From NCBI GenBank assembly GCA_047967505.1, contig CM106539.1: DNA of 64,000 bases; one strand, given 5' to 3'. Both the position numbers and the translations under genes were made by a program. Origin of the DNA: Dipteris shenzhenensis (taxonomy: Eukaryota; Polypodiophyta; Polypodiopsida; Gleicheniales). Under the pieces are notes generated by a model. It saw nothing but the letters and a program-made list of their open reading frames with translations. It was not told the DNA's origin and ran no database searches. Positions 22,860 through 34,354 of this stretch are shown here, one piece after another. How positions within the stretch are numbered: the first letter of the stretch is position 1; each line of letters starts with the position of its first letter.

Positions 22860-23900
22860 TGGGGGCATAGGTTTGGTAGTACAGTTGATGCAAAGATAAT
22901 TATTGCAGAGACATGGCAGTTAATTCATAGAGGCGAGTAGTAGGGAAGAAATGTGCACGATGACATGACACAAGGTGAGTCTCTGCACGATGATTTAGTT
23001 CAACGAGGGGTAGTAAGATTGTACCAGAGGTGTGAACCTCAAAGTAGATGCAGACAATGAGGCATGAATAGCGAGGCACAAAGAAGTGCATATTCGTTGA
23101 GGCATAGATAGAGTGGAAAACATGCAAGAAAAGACACATAAAAAATCAAAGAGACTAGCAAATAGTAGAGGTGCAGCATTATACATGGATACTAAGGGCT
23201 AGTTGTCAGGGTTTTGGACAAATGTATATCTCTGGTCCATGCCTAGGAGCAAATGAGGTGGAGCACTAGCAGAGAGGCATTGTAGCACTATTAATTCTGA
23301 CATGTTGTAGTTAGTGCCACATGTCAAAGGGTAACTTGTCCCACATTGGTTTTCTCCTTTGGAATGGCAGATGTGGCACTTTTTTGTCAAGTTTAAGACC
23401 TTTTTACCATGTTCCAATAGACTATAACACTCGTTTTGATCTAGAGGGCTACTTGATTGGATGGTGGAGATTAATCCTCCATCGATCAAGGACCTTGGCA
23501 AAGGGCTACAAATGGCAAGAGTAGAGAAGGGAGATAAGATGACAAGGCTTTCATACCATGTTAGAAAAGAGAGGAGAGAGTGCACAACAAGAAAGAAGCT
23601 CACAAGGGAGAGGAGAATATGTGAGAGATACCACAATGAGAAGATAAGGACAAACACATAAGATGGCATTGAGCGTCACTTTGTAAAAAAAAGGCTCCTA
23701 GCATGTGGATGCATATTGGGTATTGATAAGGACAAACACATAAGAAGGTATTGAGCATCACCCTGTAAAAGAAAGGCTCCTGGCATATGGATGCACATTT
23801 GGTAGTACACGTGGTTGATCGATAAATGTAGGATTTTTTTATATGGAGAGCACATTTGGTAGCACACATGGCAACAATCTTGATTCATGAATGTAGTATT
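22860..23900 (-). mobile_element. decayed LTR element, family M copy 2
   Basis: A primer-site-like TGGTATGAAAGCCTT (minus strand, 23544-23558) abuts an LTR beginning TGTTAGAAAAGAGAG at 23559, very like 7691. Internal DNA near 22890-23000 shares GCAGAGACATGG.AGTTAA with 63290-63320 of copy 3. No coding domain is visible. The ends are approximate. Confidence 0.5.
23646..23809. repeat. 82-bp tandem duplication inside a family M LTR
   Basis: Units 23646-23727 and 23728-23809 both start AAGGACAAACACATAAGA and contain GGCTCCT.GCAT.TGGATGCA. Roughly 80% identical by eye. Confidence 0.8.
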
Positions 23901-26900
23901 ATCTAATATGGAGACTCACCTTTGATGATGTTTCATGCAATCCCTTGGACATGGGGATGTGTTGAGCATGAGTCCATGGGCATGTATACATGGGGATGTG
24001 TTGAGGCTAGGTGGATGAGGCCATCCACATACTTGTTGCCACTTCAATCAAGGTTTTTTAATCTTACATACAATTGTGCTAATTTGTGGGGGTGCATCTA
24101 CCTAATCCTTATTTTGATGTGAAACCCTCGTCCTTCTCCCACCTTGATGTTGGTAGCGAAGCACATTATCATAGATGGAAATGGGATTGTCATGATTGCA
24201 TTGGATGCGAGAACTTGCACATACAAATTTTAAGGAGGTGATGAAATATTTAGAACACAAGATCATTGAGAACTTGTATAAAGAGAGTTATCTAAGCTTG
24301 AGCACCTTTGTTTCTATCCAAGGTGGATGGTTAAAAAGATGGTGGATGTGTTTAAGCATAGGAAGGAGTTTGTAAAGTTGAAAGAGAGTTGATCTTGTCA
24401 AGCTCACCTAAATTCAAAATAATTATTAGAAAATAGCCATGAATGAGCTCAAGAAGACCCTAATGAGTATAAGAAAAAGTACAAAAATATAAAATATTTC
24501 ATAGAAAAAGCGGGTGCATATCTATCATGTGTCTCTTATTAGCACTGGCTCTCCTAGAGACAGTGCTTTAGGATTGAGCTGAGTGGGAGTTTTGTGATTA
24601 TTCTTAGTTTTTAAGGAATTTTTATTAAGAATTTCTAAAATTCTTAACCTCTACTTTTAGATGGTTGTTGTCTTTTTAGCTTTTAGCTTGTGTGTGCTTT
24701 TTACCCCCCTCTAACATGGCTATAAATCAATTCGGGGGCTCCACTCTCCCTCCATGCTTGAGCTCTACCTAGAATGATTGACTTGCTTCCTCCAGCTAGG
24801 TCTTCAACTCACTTCAATATTTTTGGTCACTCATCTAGGTCTCGCATGTTCACTTGTGAGTAACTAGCATGTTCGTGTGTTTGTTTCTATCAAGAAGACT
24901 CCCGCAAATCAGGAATCAAGGTGAGAACCTCCTGCATGCCTATTACTCCATTAGATTATCATAAGTAAACAATCATTGTTTAAGCACCCTAGTTCAATTG
25001 ACTCTCAATTTCTAATCCTGGATTAGCATGTGACATGCATGTTGCATCTTAATCCTTGGGAAGTTGATGCATGCTTTGCAAGCTTTTTTAGCAATGTGTT
25101 TGTGGAGCTAAGGCAATATGTGGTGGCCCTTGAGGATCTTCCATTTACTTGCAATGAATTCCTGAAAATGAATGTGCCTTGCATGATTAAGAAATTGAGG
25201 AGGAGTCTGCTGCTGCTGAAGCCGTTGCCTGAAAAAAAAATTACTATTGCAAGAGCCATTTGCCAAAAAAGCTGGTTTGCCTATTAATTGGCTAAAGCCA
25301 TTGCTTTAAAAAAAATTTGCTATCCAAAAAACCATTTGCCAAAAAAGCAGGTTCGCCTGTAAAAAAAATTCCATTTTCTTGTTGAAAGGGCTTTATGCCA
25401 TCCAAATGGGCTTTATGCATGTCGCTGAAGAGATTGTCATTTACTAAATCTATTTATAAAAATAAAGCAAAAAAAAACCCTAGAAAGTTGACATCAAAAC
25501 TTTGTAGGTATCATTTGTGAAACCTGTAAGGAAAAGTAACACCGATTTACCTTCCAGTTTTAATTTATAGTTTTTTTTAAAAAGGCAGTGGCTTTGCAAT
25601 CAGTGTGAGAGCATGCAAATAACTATATAAACTTGGCAAAGCCTAATGGACCTTGTGAGTCCTCAAAGCGTTTCTTTTTTATTATTTCTTACTAAACAAT
25701 CGACAGTGTCTAAGGACCCATAAAACCCATAAGTTGGAGCCAAATGCTTTCGTCCATACATGCACCCTTATAACATTATATTTCATGTGCCTACAAAAGC
25801 CTGTGACAATTTTAGACTGCATTAAAGATAATAAAGATTTGCTTACTATGACTGAAGGATGACATAGATCAATATGTTGGAGGCTTAGAAGGGGGGGTGG
25901 GGAATCTACATAGATGTAAGTAGATCCTTAACCACATTTTGGTTTTATACAACCATTCCATTCAAAGAATCTTGTATAGGAGAGGTTCTAAATGTGTACC
26001 TTTGACTTTTATGTCATGTACACAATCAAGGTAGATGGCCCACATATGTAAGCAATAGCTAGAAAATAGAGACCGGCAGCGGTGGCAATGAGATAGGAAT
26101 GTAAGGTGGATGCAGATTATATGCATCCCTAGGAGGAGAAACACAACTTCAATGAGATCAAGAGTAGAAGGGACAAGAGTGAGCCCAACTTCAGTAGCTA
26201 AGGCTGGCCCCTAGCTAATTTGTGGAGATTTTTGGAGGTTGGTAGCATGCCTGCTCATGCACGTGCACACACACACACACACACACAGACCCCCCTTTCG
26301 AGTAAGTCAAAACATGAAGCTACTGCATTCGAGTGAGCCTAGAGTTCAAGCCTAGAGTTCAAGTGATGCCTATGATGAACTTTGTCTAAAACCTTAGTAG
26401 TAATCAAGTTTTACTAAAAATTGTCGAATCTTCATGACACTATTTAAAGATTGTTTTTACTTTTTTTTTTGTATAATTCCTGGCAACATACAAAGAGAAA
26501 ACTTCTTTTTAGATAAATCATAAATCCATGCAAACTAGTAATATTCAATAAATACAAAAGGGGAAACGCTACAATGTCTACACCTAGGGGGGGTCACTCA
26601 AACTTATGTAAGGTAGCATGTGAGTTGAAGGGGTTTTTTAATTTGTGGAGATACATGCAAAGAACAATAGTCCCACCCATGGTATATAAGCTCCTCCTAG
26701 CAAAATTCGTCACAAAAAAGTATTTGTAGCTCATCAATTTTTATGCTCCCCATATGATTGAATCCATTTTATACACGAAATGATAACATTAGTAAAATGC
26801 TTAAACTATGGAGCTAATAAATTATTGATCATCTTACAATGACCATGATACTAACTATTTATGGATCACCTTCTTATGACCATACACCTCTGGAATGGAG

Positions 26901-26974
26901 GGAGGAAACCAAGGAGCCATGAACTCTATATGAGAAAAATACATTGTCATAAGAAATTATAGAGTTTGAGAAGG
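23901..26974. other. unassigned sequence with one hairpin
   Basis: AT-rich DNA without a recognisable gene. A perfect 7-bp stem (AGCACTG/CAGTGCT) with an inner CTCT/AGAG stem sits at 24541-24567. A short repeat around CCATTTGCCAAAAAAGC occurs near 25256 and 25331. The 85-codon frame at 25030-25287 shows no known motif and overlaps an antisense frame. Confidence 0.45.
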
Positions 26975-27642
26975 TCTAGCTCTGATGAAACAAAAATAAG
27001 TACAAAAGTTTCTAAAACCTATAGAATTTTCTTAAACTCTAACATGAGAAATGGGTCCATTCATTATTCCAATTGTTTTGACTACAAAGATGATCATATT
27101 CAAACTCTTATTGCCCAAGTTATGGCCAAAATAAAATTGTCAGGAAGAGCCTCCCAGGGGGCTGTGATATTGCGACCTCCTAGGAGGCTCCTCCTCTTAA
27201 GCCTCCCAAGAGGCCGCGATATCGCGACCTAAAGGGAGGCTCCTCCTCCTAATATTTTTTGCCCCAAAAATGGCAATGGCACAAGAAAATTTTGCTTTGC
27301 ACATACCTTCTAGCTCTGATGAAACAAAAATAAGTACAAAAGTTTCTAAAACGTATAGAATTTTCTGAAATTCTAACATGAGAAATGGGTCCATTCATTA
27401 TTCCAATTGTTTTGACTACAAAGATGATCATATTCAGACTCCTATCACCCAAGTTATGGCCAAAATAAAATTGTTAGGAGGAGCCTCCCAGGGGGCTGTG
27501 ATATTGCAACCTCCTAGGATGCTCCTCCTCCTAAGCCTCCCAAGAGGCCGCGATATCACGTCCTCAAGGGAGGCTCCTCCTCCTAATATTTTTTGCCCTG
27601 AAAATGGCAATGGCACAAGAAAATTTTGCTTTGCACATACCC
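26975..27642. repeat. 334-bp tandem duplication with palindromes
   Basis: Units 26975-27308 and 27309-27642 are about 93-95% identical by eye. Each has a GC-rich core with inverted repeats: unit 1 has perfect 12-bp palindromes CCTCCTAGGAGG (27176-27187) and CGCGATATCGCG (27215-27226) inside a GCCTCCC...GGGAGGC stem (27201-27240). In unit 2 the palindromes are partly mutated. The frames across both units are continuous but have no recognisable domain. Confidence 0.85.
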
Positions 27643-28469
27643 CAAGCCTTTCTTCCACCCCTCCTTCCTTGACTCTTGAAAAAGTATTGCGAAACATTAC
27701 TTTTTGAATTTGTTGTTTGTATGTAAGATAGCCAATTACTCACAATAGCATGGGTACGACAACAATCGTAAAAGTAAGTAGAGCATGCTACTTTTAAGCA
27801 TAAACCATTATACTGGTGCTTTTGAACATAAACCATTATACTAGAATGCCAAAAATTACAAAGTCCTTGCTCGAACCACCACCTCACTCGAACGTAGTTG
27901 CTCGAATTTTGGTAATAATCCTCCTGGGTCCCTGATTAATTTGCCCCTTTAGTGAGTTGCCCCTCCTTTTTCACCCCTCTCCTTTTCTGCGTTTATTCAA
28001 ATTCCCCCACCCCCCCTCTCTTCTCGCATTTCACCCCTCTCCTCTTCGCATTTTAACAATTAATGAAAGGTTTTTGAAATAATAAAGACTTAAAAAGCAA
28101 CTCACAAGACACCCTATAGTAGTTGATATGATCAACACCCTTTGAGATACTTCTTCATAGGTACCCTTGATACCATATCCCATAATTCACAAGTCCCCCC
28201 TACTTGAAAATATTTCAAAAATCTTATATTAATTAGTAGAAAGATAGGAGGGGATGGGTGGAAAGGCAAGGTGAGGTGTCCCTTTATTTATGAGGGAGGA
28301 GAGCCCTTTGGTCATGGAATGAAGAAGATCAAAATTTAAAACCCTTGTAATTTGTGTCTTTAAAAACATCTTCATGTAGCCTAATGGTAAAGACCCTTAC
28401 ACTCTGCTTCTTTAAATCCCTTATACTTTGCTTCTTTAAAAACCCTTATATTTAGCGTCTTTAAAAACA
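27643..28469. other. unassigned sequence
   Basis: No gene or transposon domain seen. There is a C-rich stretch near 27940-28050 (repeats of CACCCCTCTCC). Confidence 0.4.
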
Positions 28470-28570
28470 CCTTTATGTAGCCTAATGATAAAGACCTTGC
28501 GAGTGGGTATTGGAAGTCTTGAGTTCAAGTCTCATGAAATTTGGTACCTATACCTTCGACCTTAGTTTAA
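28470..28570 (+). mobile_element. tRNA-derived SINE-like head
   Basis: Contains a box A-like TAGCCTAATGATAAAGA (about 28478) and, roughly 45 bases later, a box B-like GAGTTCAAGTC (28521-28531). This is the spacing of an internal RNA polymerase III promoter. A second box A-like TAGCCTAATGGTAAAGA lies at about 28378 without a clear box B. It does not fold as a full tRNA by eye. A SINE is the best guess, but end and tail are not defined. Confidence 0.5.
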
Positions 28571-28705
28571 TCGGGGTACTTCAGCTTTTCACCTAAGGAA
28601 TCGATTGGAAAATAAAGGCATTTTGAATTTGGTAGCTATACCTTTGACCTTAGCTTAATAGCAGTACTTGACCTTTTCACCCCATTGAAAAATAAAGGCA
28701 TTATC
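28538..28705. repeat. tandem duplication of about 80-88 bp after the SINE head
   Basis: Units starting AATTTGGTA at 28538 and 28626 share CTATACCTT.GACCTTAG and AAAATAAAGGCATT. Confidence 0.7.
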
Positions 28706-29859
28706 AATTACCTTCCTCCTAAGTTAGTTATAGAGGGGAAGTATACATGAATGGAATAATTCTATGAGAGCCATTTTAGTATCTCAATTTTCATTAGGTT
28801 GGTAACCTTGTTTTTAATTTCTTAATCTATCTATCTAAGCATCTTACTTTCATTTACTATAGATTAAAGGAAGCATCTTGAATGGAGACTTGACACGTGC
28901 TATTGCAAAAAAGTAAAAGGAGCATGGAAGGCTCCTAATCTTGTTTGAATTTCTTAATCTATCTAGTTTGAATTATGGATAGCATGTAACTGATTCATTG
29001 TTTGTCATGCATGGATAGTTGCAGAACTGCAAGGTGGCGGGCTTTGCTTAGTGGTATGGTAGCAGGATCTTCCCTACTATTCACAAGGAAATGCAATCAT
29101 CACACCAACCTAGCTATTTATCTCCTCCTTCATGTTCTTGTTCTTGCAATTTGATGTGGGAGTGAACAAAAATAGGGGCAGTCAAAGGTAAAGGGAAGGG
29201 GCAATGGAGGATGATGGCAAAAGGCAACATTCTATGATGAACAAAAATTGCAATACAAAGGTATGGATTGTCGTACTGCTGTACAGAAGCAGTGAAGATG
29301 AAAGGGTAGTTGAAGGATGAAAGCGAGGGCAATAAAGCAGAAACCATACTTATGTATAGGACGAAACTGAGTATAGAGGACTCTACAATAGTACAAAATG
29401 GGATGGATTACTTTATGGGTTGGGATTCGAGAGGCCAATGATGGAATCCCTTGCTTCTAACCCTGGAACAAAAGCCTCTAAACTTTGTGCAATAATGATA
29501 ACCATGGTCTCAACATGGTTAAGAGAGCTTCAATCACTATTTGTTGGTATGGATATTATTTATATCTTAAGAGCAAAGTATCTCATTTGTATACCACTTC
29601 TTATCTTACTATACATTAAGGAGAGAAATACTATACCTGCTACAGGAGGGAGGTTTGCAAGAGCTTCGGTAAATTCTGAGCTTGGAGGGAGGTTCGAAGG
29701 GATGCTCGAAAGCAAGAAGAGACACCACATGAGTGAGAATTTGCCATGTGGTAGGCAAGCGGCACATAATTCATTAGCAAGGGGATGACACGTTGTAGGC
29801 TCACACAGACTATAGGCACAGAGAGACCGTGCACATACGCCATGTAGTAGCAATTAGAG
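28706..29859. other. unassigned sequence
   Basis: No recognisable gene or repeat domain. The frames at 29114-29438 (minus) and 29420-29788 (plus) overlap each other and carry no motif. Confidence 0.4.
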
Positions 29860-29967
29860 AGAGAGAGAGAGAGATGCATACATACACACATACATACATA
29901 TCTATCTATCTATCTATCTATATGTATGTATGTATGTATGTATATACATATATATATAATATATACA

Positions 29968-30012
<45 letters not shown>

Positions 30013-30209
30013 GTATACATATGTATATATATGCATATATATATATATATATATATATGCATATATATACATATGTATACATATGCATATATGTATATAT
30101 GTATACATACATACATATATAGATGTATATATATGTATGTATGTATATACATATGTATACATATATACATATATGCATATATATACATATGTATATGTAT
30201 ATATATGCA

Positions 30210-30265
<56 letters not shown>

Positions 30266-30361
30266 CATACATACATACATACATATATATATATATGCAT
30301 ATATATACATATATATATATAATACATATATACATATAAATATATATATGCATATATATAC

Positions 30362-30419
<58 letters not shown>

Positions 30420-30467
30420 ATATACATACATATATATGTATATATCTACATATATATATATGCATAT

Positions 30468-30502
<35 letters not shown>

Positions 30503-30707
30503 TATGTATATGTATATATATATACATACATATATATACATATATATATATGTATATATATACATATACATATATATGCATATATATGCATATATATACA
30601 TACATATATATATATATGCATATATATACATCCATATATATATATATATGTATGTATATATATGCATATATATGCATATATATGTATATGTATATATATA
30701 CATACAT

Positions 30708-30799
<92 letters not shown>

Positions 30800-30935
30800 G
30801 TATGTATGGATGTATGTATGTATGGATGTATGTATGTATGTATGTATGTATGTATGTATGTATGTATGTATGTATGTATGTATGTATGTATATGTATATG
30901 TATATGTATATATATGTACATCTCTCTCTCTCTCT
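29860..30935. repeat. 1.1-kb AT-rich microsatellite array
   Basis: A GA run (29860), CATA/CTAT repeats, then about 800 bp of alternating TA, TATG and CATA units dominated by ACATATATG-like words. A nearly pure TATG array (about 30742-30890, with a few GGATG variants) follows, then a CT run. The repeat is near self-complementary and so produces long artificial frames on both strands. No gene. Confidence 0.95.
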
Positions 30936-30948
30936 TTTTATAAGATAC

Positions 30949-32160
30949 TGAAATGAGTGTTCTATTGATTTGAGAGGGAAGTCCCTCTTTTATAGAATGG
31001 GAGAGAGGGTGGCCTAAATCAATGGCACCTCTTCTACATCAATGGAGGTAAATCCTAAATCATAGGAACTCCACAATCATAGGCACCACCCCATGTGGGG
31101 GCCTTTGCATTACATCATTACCTGTGTCATGGTCTGACACATCATAGCACTAGATGTGCTTCTACTACATAGATACACACACATGTGACTCCCCTAGATG
31201 CACACATGCACCTTAGAGCAAGCCCTTGATCACATTTATCCCAACATACCCCCCCTCAATGGTTTGCCTCTTGCTATGTCAAGGATACATCTAGTCACAT
31301 AGTTTCTCATGCCATCTCATGGTGGTCAAGGATAAATCTATGGCTAGGATCTCATGCTAGAAAAGGTTCCCAAGGGTCAAGGGTCTACATCATATGGTGA
31401 CCAGAGGGGATTTACAAAGACTATATGAACTAAAGCAAAACCATAACATTCCTTTTGGAGTACTAATCCAGGCATAGAACCTCAAAATTGACTATATGAC
31501 CAAGTGATGACCAAAGTTTAAAATATTAGACTCTAGAAAGCCCAATCTGCATCTACCATAAAATTTGTTTCTTCATTTGCTGATGGAGATCCTTCTTCAA
31601 CCAGATTTGTCTTTTTGTTGATGCAATCCTTCTTGTTTTTATTCTCCATATTTTTTTATTTTTTGTCATGCATCCAAGAAGATGTCTTCTTAAAAGAATC
31701 ACTAGCTTGTGTAGCTAGTATATCACCATTGAGGCACATAATGTCTTCCTTGTTCTTCAGATCTATGATCATTAACTCACTACTCAGGTGAAGCACATAA
31801 CCTTTCACCATTACATGCATTTTAGGCAAAGCCAAGGCAGAGAACCTATGAAGAGCATTCATCATATGCTTCAATGTTGCATAGCATAGTGTATGAAACA
31901 TAAAGCCATGCATAATTAACCTCAAACTTTTGTAGTATGCATAGAGCATATCATCCACATAGAAAAGAAAAGGGGTTGTATACATCACTGAAACTTTTGA
32001 AAAAAGTTTGCCAAGAAAAAAACAGTAAAATACTGAAACTTTTGAGCATCTAAGCACTTCCAATGCTTCAGCCATGATGGAGATTTGAGAGAAACCCCCA
32101 AATCGAGCAAATAGAGACTGGATGATCAAATTTGACCTATCTTGAGTAGCAACCAAGGGG
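30949..32160 (-). mobile_element. fragment E4: LTR plus gag tail related to E2
   Basis: The LTR at about 30949-31245 shares its right 200 bp with the E2 LTRs (CACATCATAGCACT, TGTGACTCCCCTAGATGCAC, ATCCCAACA) but differs in the left 90 bp. A polypurine tract follows (minus strand of TACCCCCCCTCAAT). The next 300 bp (31255-31530) match E2 at 8570-8830. The minus strand ends near 31540 in a gag-like acidic tail (FMVDADWAF). The frame at 31656-32156 has no domain I can name. No second LTR or primer site is seen, so the element is truncated on the right. Confidence 0.65.
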
Positions 32161-32510
32161 AATTTATAGTGAAATGGAAGCTCTTACTGAGGAGAGTATC
32201 CAGTATGAAGCATGGGTGAAATGGCAAGCGATTTCGCTCGAGAAAAGCTGATGAAAAACAACTTGCTTTTTGTAGAATTCTCCTTGGTCAGTGGACCAAA
32301 TGGTCTCAGACTTGCACTCAAGACTTGTTATACCTTCGCCCAATTGTGTCTTGAAGGAATTAGAGAAATGTGTTCTATGTCAATGCAATTATGCAAAAGT
32401 TTAGCAGACAGAGATAGTGGCGGCACGGTGCATACAGTCCATATCTGGCTAATTGCTTACAGCTGCACATTGGCATTGTGATTAGTTGTGTTGTAGAATG
32501 GTTCATTGTC

Positions 32511-32812
32511 GTGTGGGATGTGGGTTCTTGTGTGACTACCCTTGGCGCAAACCCTTGCTTTTGTGAGTAGAACGGTACCCTTGGCGCAAACCCTTGCTTT
32601 TGTGGGTTCTTGTGTGACTACCCTTGGCGCAAACCCTTGCTTTTGTGAGTAGAACGGTCGTGTGGGATGTGGGTTCTTGTGTGACTACCCTTGGCGCAAA
32701 CCCTTGCTTTTGTGAGTAGAACGGTACAGAAGTGAGATTGATCAAAAGAAGTTAGATTGATCATTGCCTTTACACTAAAAGAAGTGAGATTGATCACTGC
32801 CTCTATACTAAA
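32511..32812 (+). repeat. complex tandem repeats inside element S
   Basis: CCCTTGGCGCAAACCCTTGC followed by TTTTGTG occurs four times between about 32539 and 32710. Two flanking modules (GTGTGGGATGTGGGTTC and GAGTAGAACGGT) recur around it. Next to it, GAAGT.AGATTGATCA.TGCC is doubled (32741-32812). The arrays replace part of the copia RT region. Confidence 0.85.
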
Positions 32813-33867
32813 AGGGCTAAGGATGCTACCCTTATACTCCTGGCACTTTATGTGGATGATATGCTATTGGCTAGCAAGAACACTTATGAGCTAGATGCAT
32901 TGAAGGCCAAGTTGCATGAGGCCTTTGGCATGAAGGATTTGGGACCTGCAAGTCATATTCTTTCGTATGCGCATCACGCGTGACCGGAGTAGGAAACTCC
33001 TAAGGCTTTCACAAAAGCAATATGTTACAATAGTGTTGCAACGTTTCAATATGGAGGGGGGGAAGGCAATAAGTACTCCATTGCCTCCATATGTGAAACT
33101 GAGTCAGGAAGATAGTCCCAAATCAGATGAGGAGAGGGCCATGATGGCCAAGGTTCCTTATGCATCAATAGTTGGGAGTCTTATGTACACTATGATAGCT
33201 ATACTCAAATGGACATTGCATTTGCAGTGGGAGTTATTAGCCGATATATGGCTTAATCCAGGAAAGAAGCATTGGGAAGCAGTTAAGTGCATCATGAGGT
33301 ACATGAAGGGTACCAAGGAGATGTGCATAGGCTTTGGTAAATGAAAGATGCATGTACTTGGGTCACAGATTCAAACTATGCAGGGCATGTGGATAGCAGG
33401 AGATCCACTTCTAGTTATGTGTTCACCTTTGCAGGTGGTGCAGTGTCATGGATATCTCACGCACAGAAGTGCATTGTTTTGTCTACCACAAAGGCCGAGT
33501 ATGTTGCAACCACAGAGGGTTGCAAGGAGGCTATATGGCTTGATCGGCTAGTGGGAGATTTGGGAATTCATACAGGTGTATGGAGGCTATATGGATTGAT
33601 CGGCTAGTGGGAGATTTGGGGATTCATACATGTGTTTGGACATTGCATAGTGATTCCATGAGTGCTATTCAGCTAGCACAGAATCCGGTCTTTCATGCAA
33701 AGACCAAACACACTGAGGTTATGTACCATTTTATCAGGGAGATACTTGAGGACAAGCGCATAGAGCTTGTCAAGGTTCATACAGATGATAATCTTGCAGA
33801 TATGTTGACGAAGAGTGTACCTAGTCAACGGTTTGATTTTGGTCGTGTATTGATGGGCATTGGATAG
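32760..33867 (+). pseudogene. element S pol: RT C-terminus and RNase H
   Basis: Frame 1 (about 32785-32972) contains the copia RT active site ALYVDDMLLAS followed by FGMKDLGPASHIL. A frameshift near 32960 leads to MRITRDRSRKLLRLSQKQYV and VPYASIVGSLMY at 32967-33344. After a stop, the RNase H region follows with VTDSNYAGHVDSRRSTSSYV and LSTTKAEYVA. A 56-bp tandem duplication (33526-33637) shifts the frame again. The last part reads HSDSMSAIQLAQNPVFHAKT and VHTDDNLADMLTK. Order and motifs are textbook copia. At least three frame breaks make it dead. Confidence 0.9.
33526..33637 (+). repeat. 56-bp tandem duplication in copia RNase H
   Basis: Units 33526-33581 and 33582-33637 both begin GGAGGCTATATGG. 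The unit length is not a multiple of three, so the duplication itself disrupts the frame. Confidence 0.9.
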
Positions 33868-33920
33868 TGTGTCCATTGGTTGTTCTCCCTTAAAGGCACA
33901 TTGGCCTTTAAGTGGGAGAT

Positions 33921-34104
33921 TGTGGGGATTAAAGGTCACTGTACCTTAACCCCGGTTATGTACAATACTCAAACATACACATATATATGGATGACATAGA
34001 AGATTAGGGTGTTATGCACCCACCAAAATCTTGTGTGGCTCTCTCTTTTGGCTCTCCCTCTCTCTCACCTTCTTCTGTTCCGCTTTTGTTGTTGAGATCT
34101 CTCA
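33921..34104 (+). repeat. element S 3' LTR (184 bp) with polypurine tract
   Basis: AAGTGGGAGA at 33910-33919, the usual copia polypurine tract, is followed by TGTGGGGATTAAAGG. The LTR ends GAGATCTCTCA, matching the 5' LTR at 20512-20680 apart from small indels. Confidence 0.88.
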
Positions 34105-34354
34105 ATTTAGCTGGCAAAACAAGGTGTCAAAGATTAGTATCCAAGGTAGCAAATGATAGGATTAAGCAAGCTTTGGATCTTAAGGAAGTTTGTAACAGGA
34201 GATAAAAGTACCATGTAATCTTCCATCTTAAGAGCTTGGACACAACCTAGAGGGTGAAGAGTATCAGGTGCATATCTCTAACAACCCACATTGTTCATGT
34301 TGAGACTACTTTTTTGTCATGGAATTGAGGCCAATTGCGATTTCAAGTGAGGGA
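34105..34354 (+). mobile_element. 3' tail of an upstream gypsy-1 copy
   Basis: The stretch just before the gypsy-1 5' LTR (TTTTTTGTCATGGAATTGAGG, then TTTCAAG.GAGGGA) is homologous to the DNA just before the 3' LTR (39870-39916). It is therefore the end of another gypsy-1 copy that shares the middle LTR. It is cut on the left by element S. Confidence 0.75.

Larger units (their letters stand above)
20512..34104 (+). mobile_element. old copia element S, split by about 10 kb of insertions
   Basis: A 5' LTR (20512-20680), primer site, long leader and gag (to about 22800) on the left match, in orientation and LTR sequence, RT/RNase H remnants, polypurine tract and 3' LTR (33921-34104) on the right. 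Protease, integrase and most of RT are not visible. Between about 22860 and 32500 lie unrelated repeats. The 5-bp flanks ATAAG and ATTTA do not match, so a single-insertion origin is likely but not proven. Alternatively these are two elements of one family. Confidence 0.65.

Noticed and set aside
25030-25287. 85-residue frame, possible small gene
   Set aside because: An antisense frame of equal size covers it; no motif, splice context or similarity I recognise.
29910-30956. Open frames up to 335 residues on both strands (Tyr/Ile-rich)
   Set aside because: Translation of a TA/TATG/CATA microsatellite; the repeat simply lacks stops.
32511-32728. Regular repeats suggestive of a CRISPR array
   Set aside because: Repeats are contiguous or share modules, have no unique spacers of constant length, and lie in a eukaryotic transposon.
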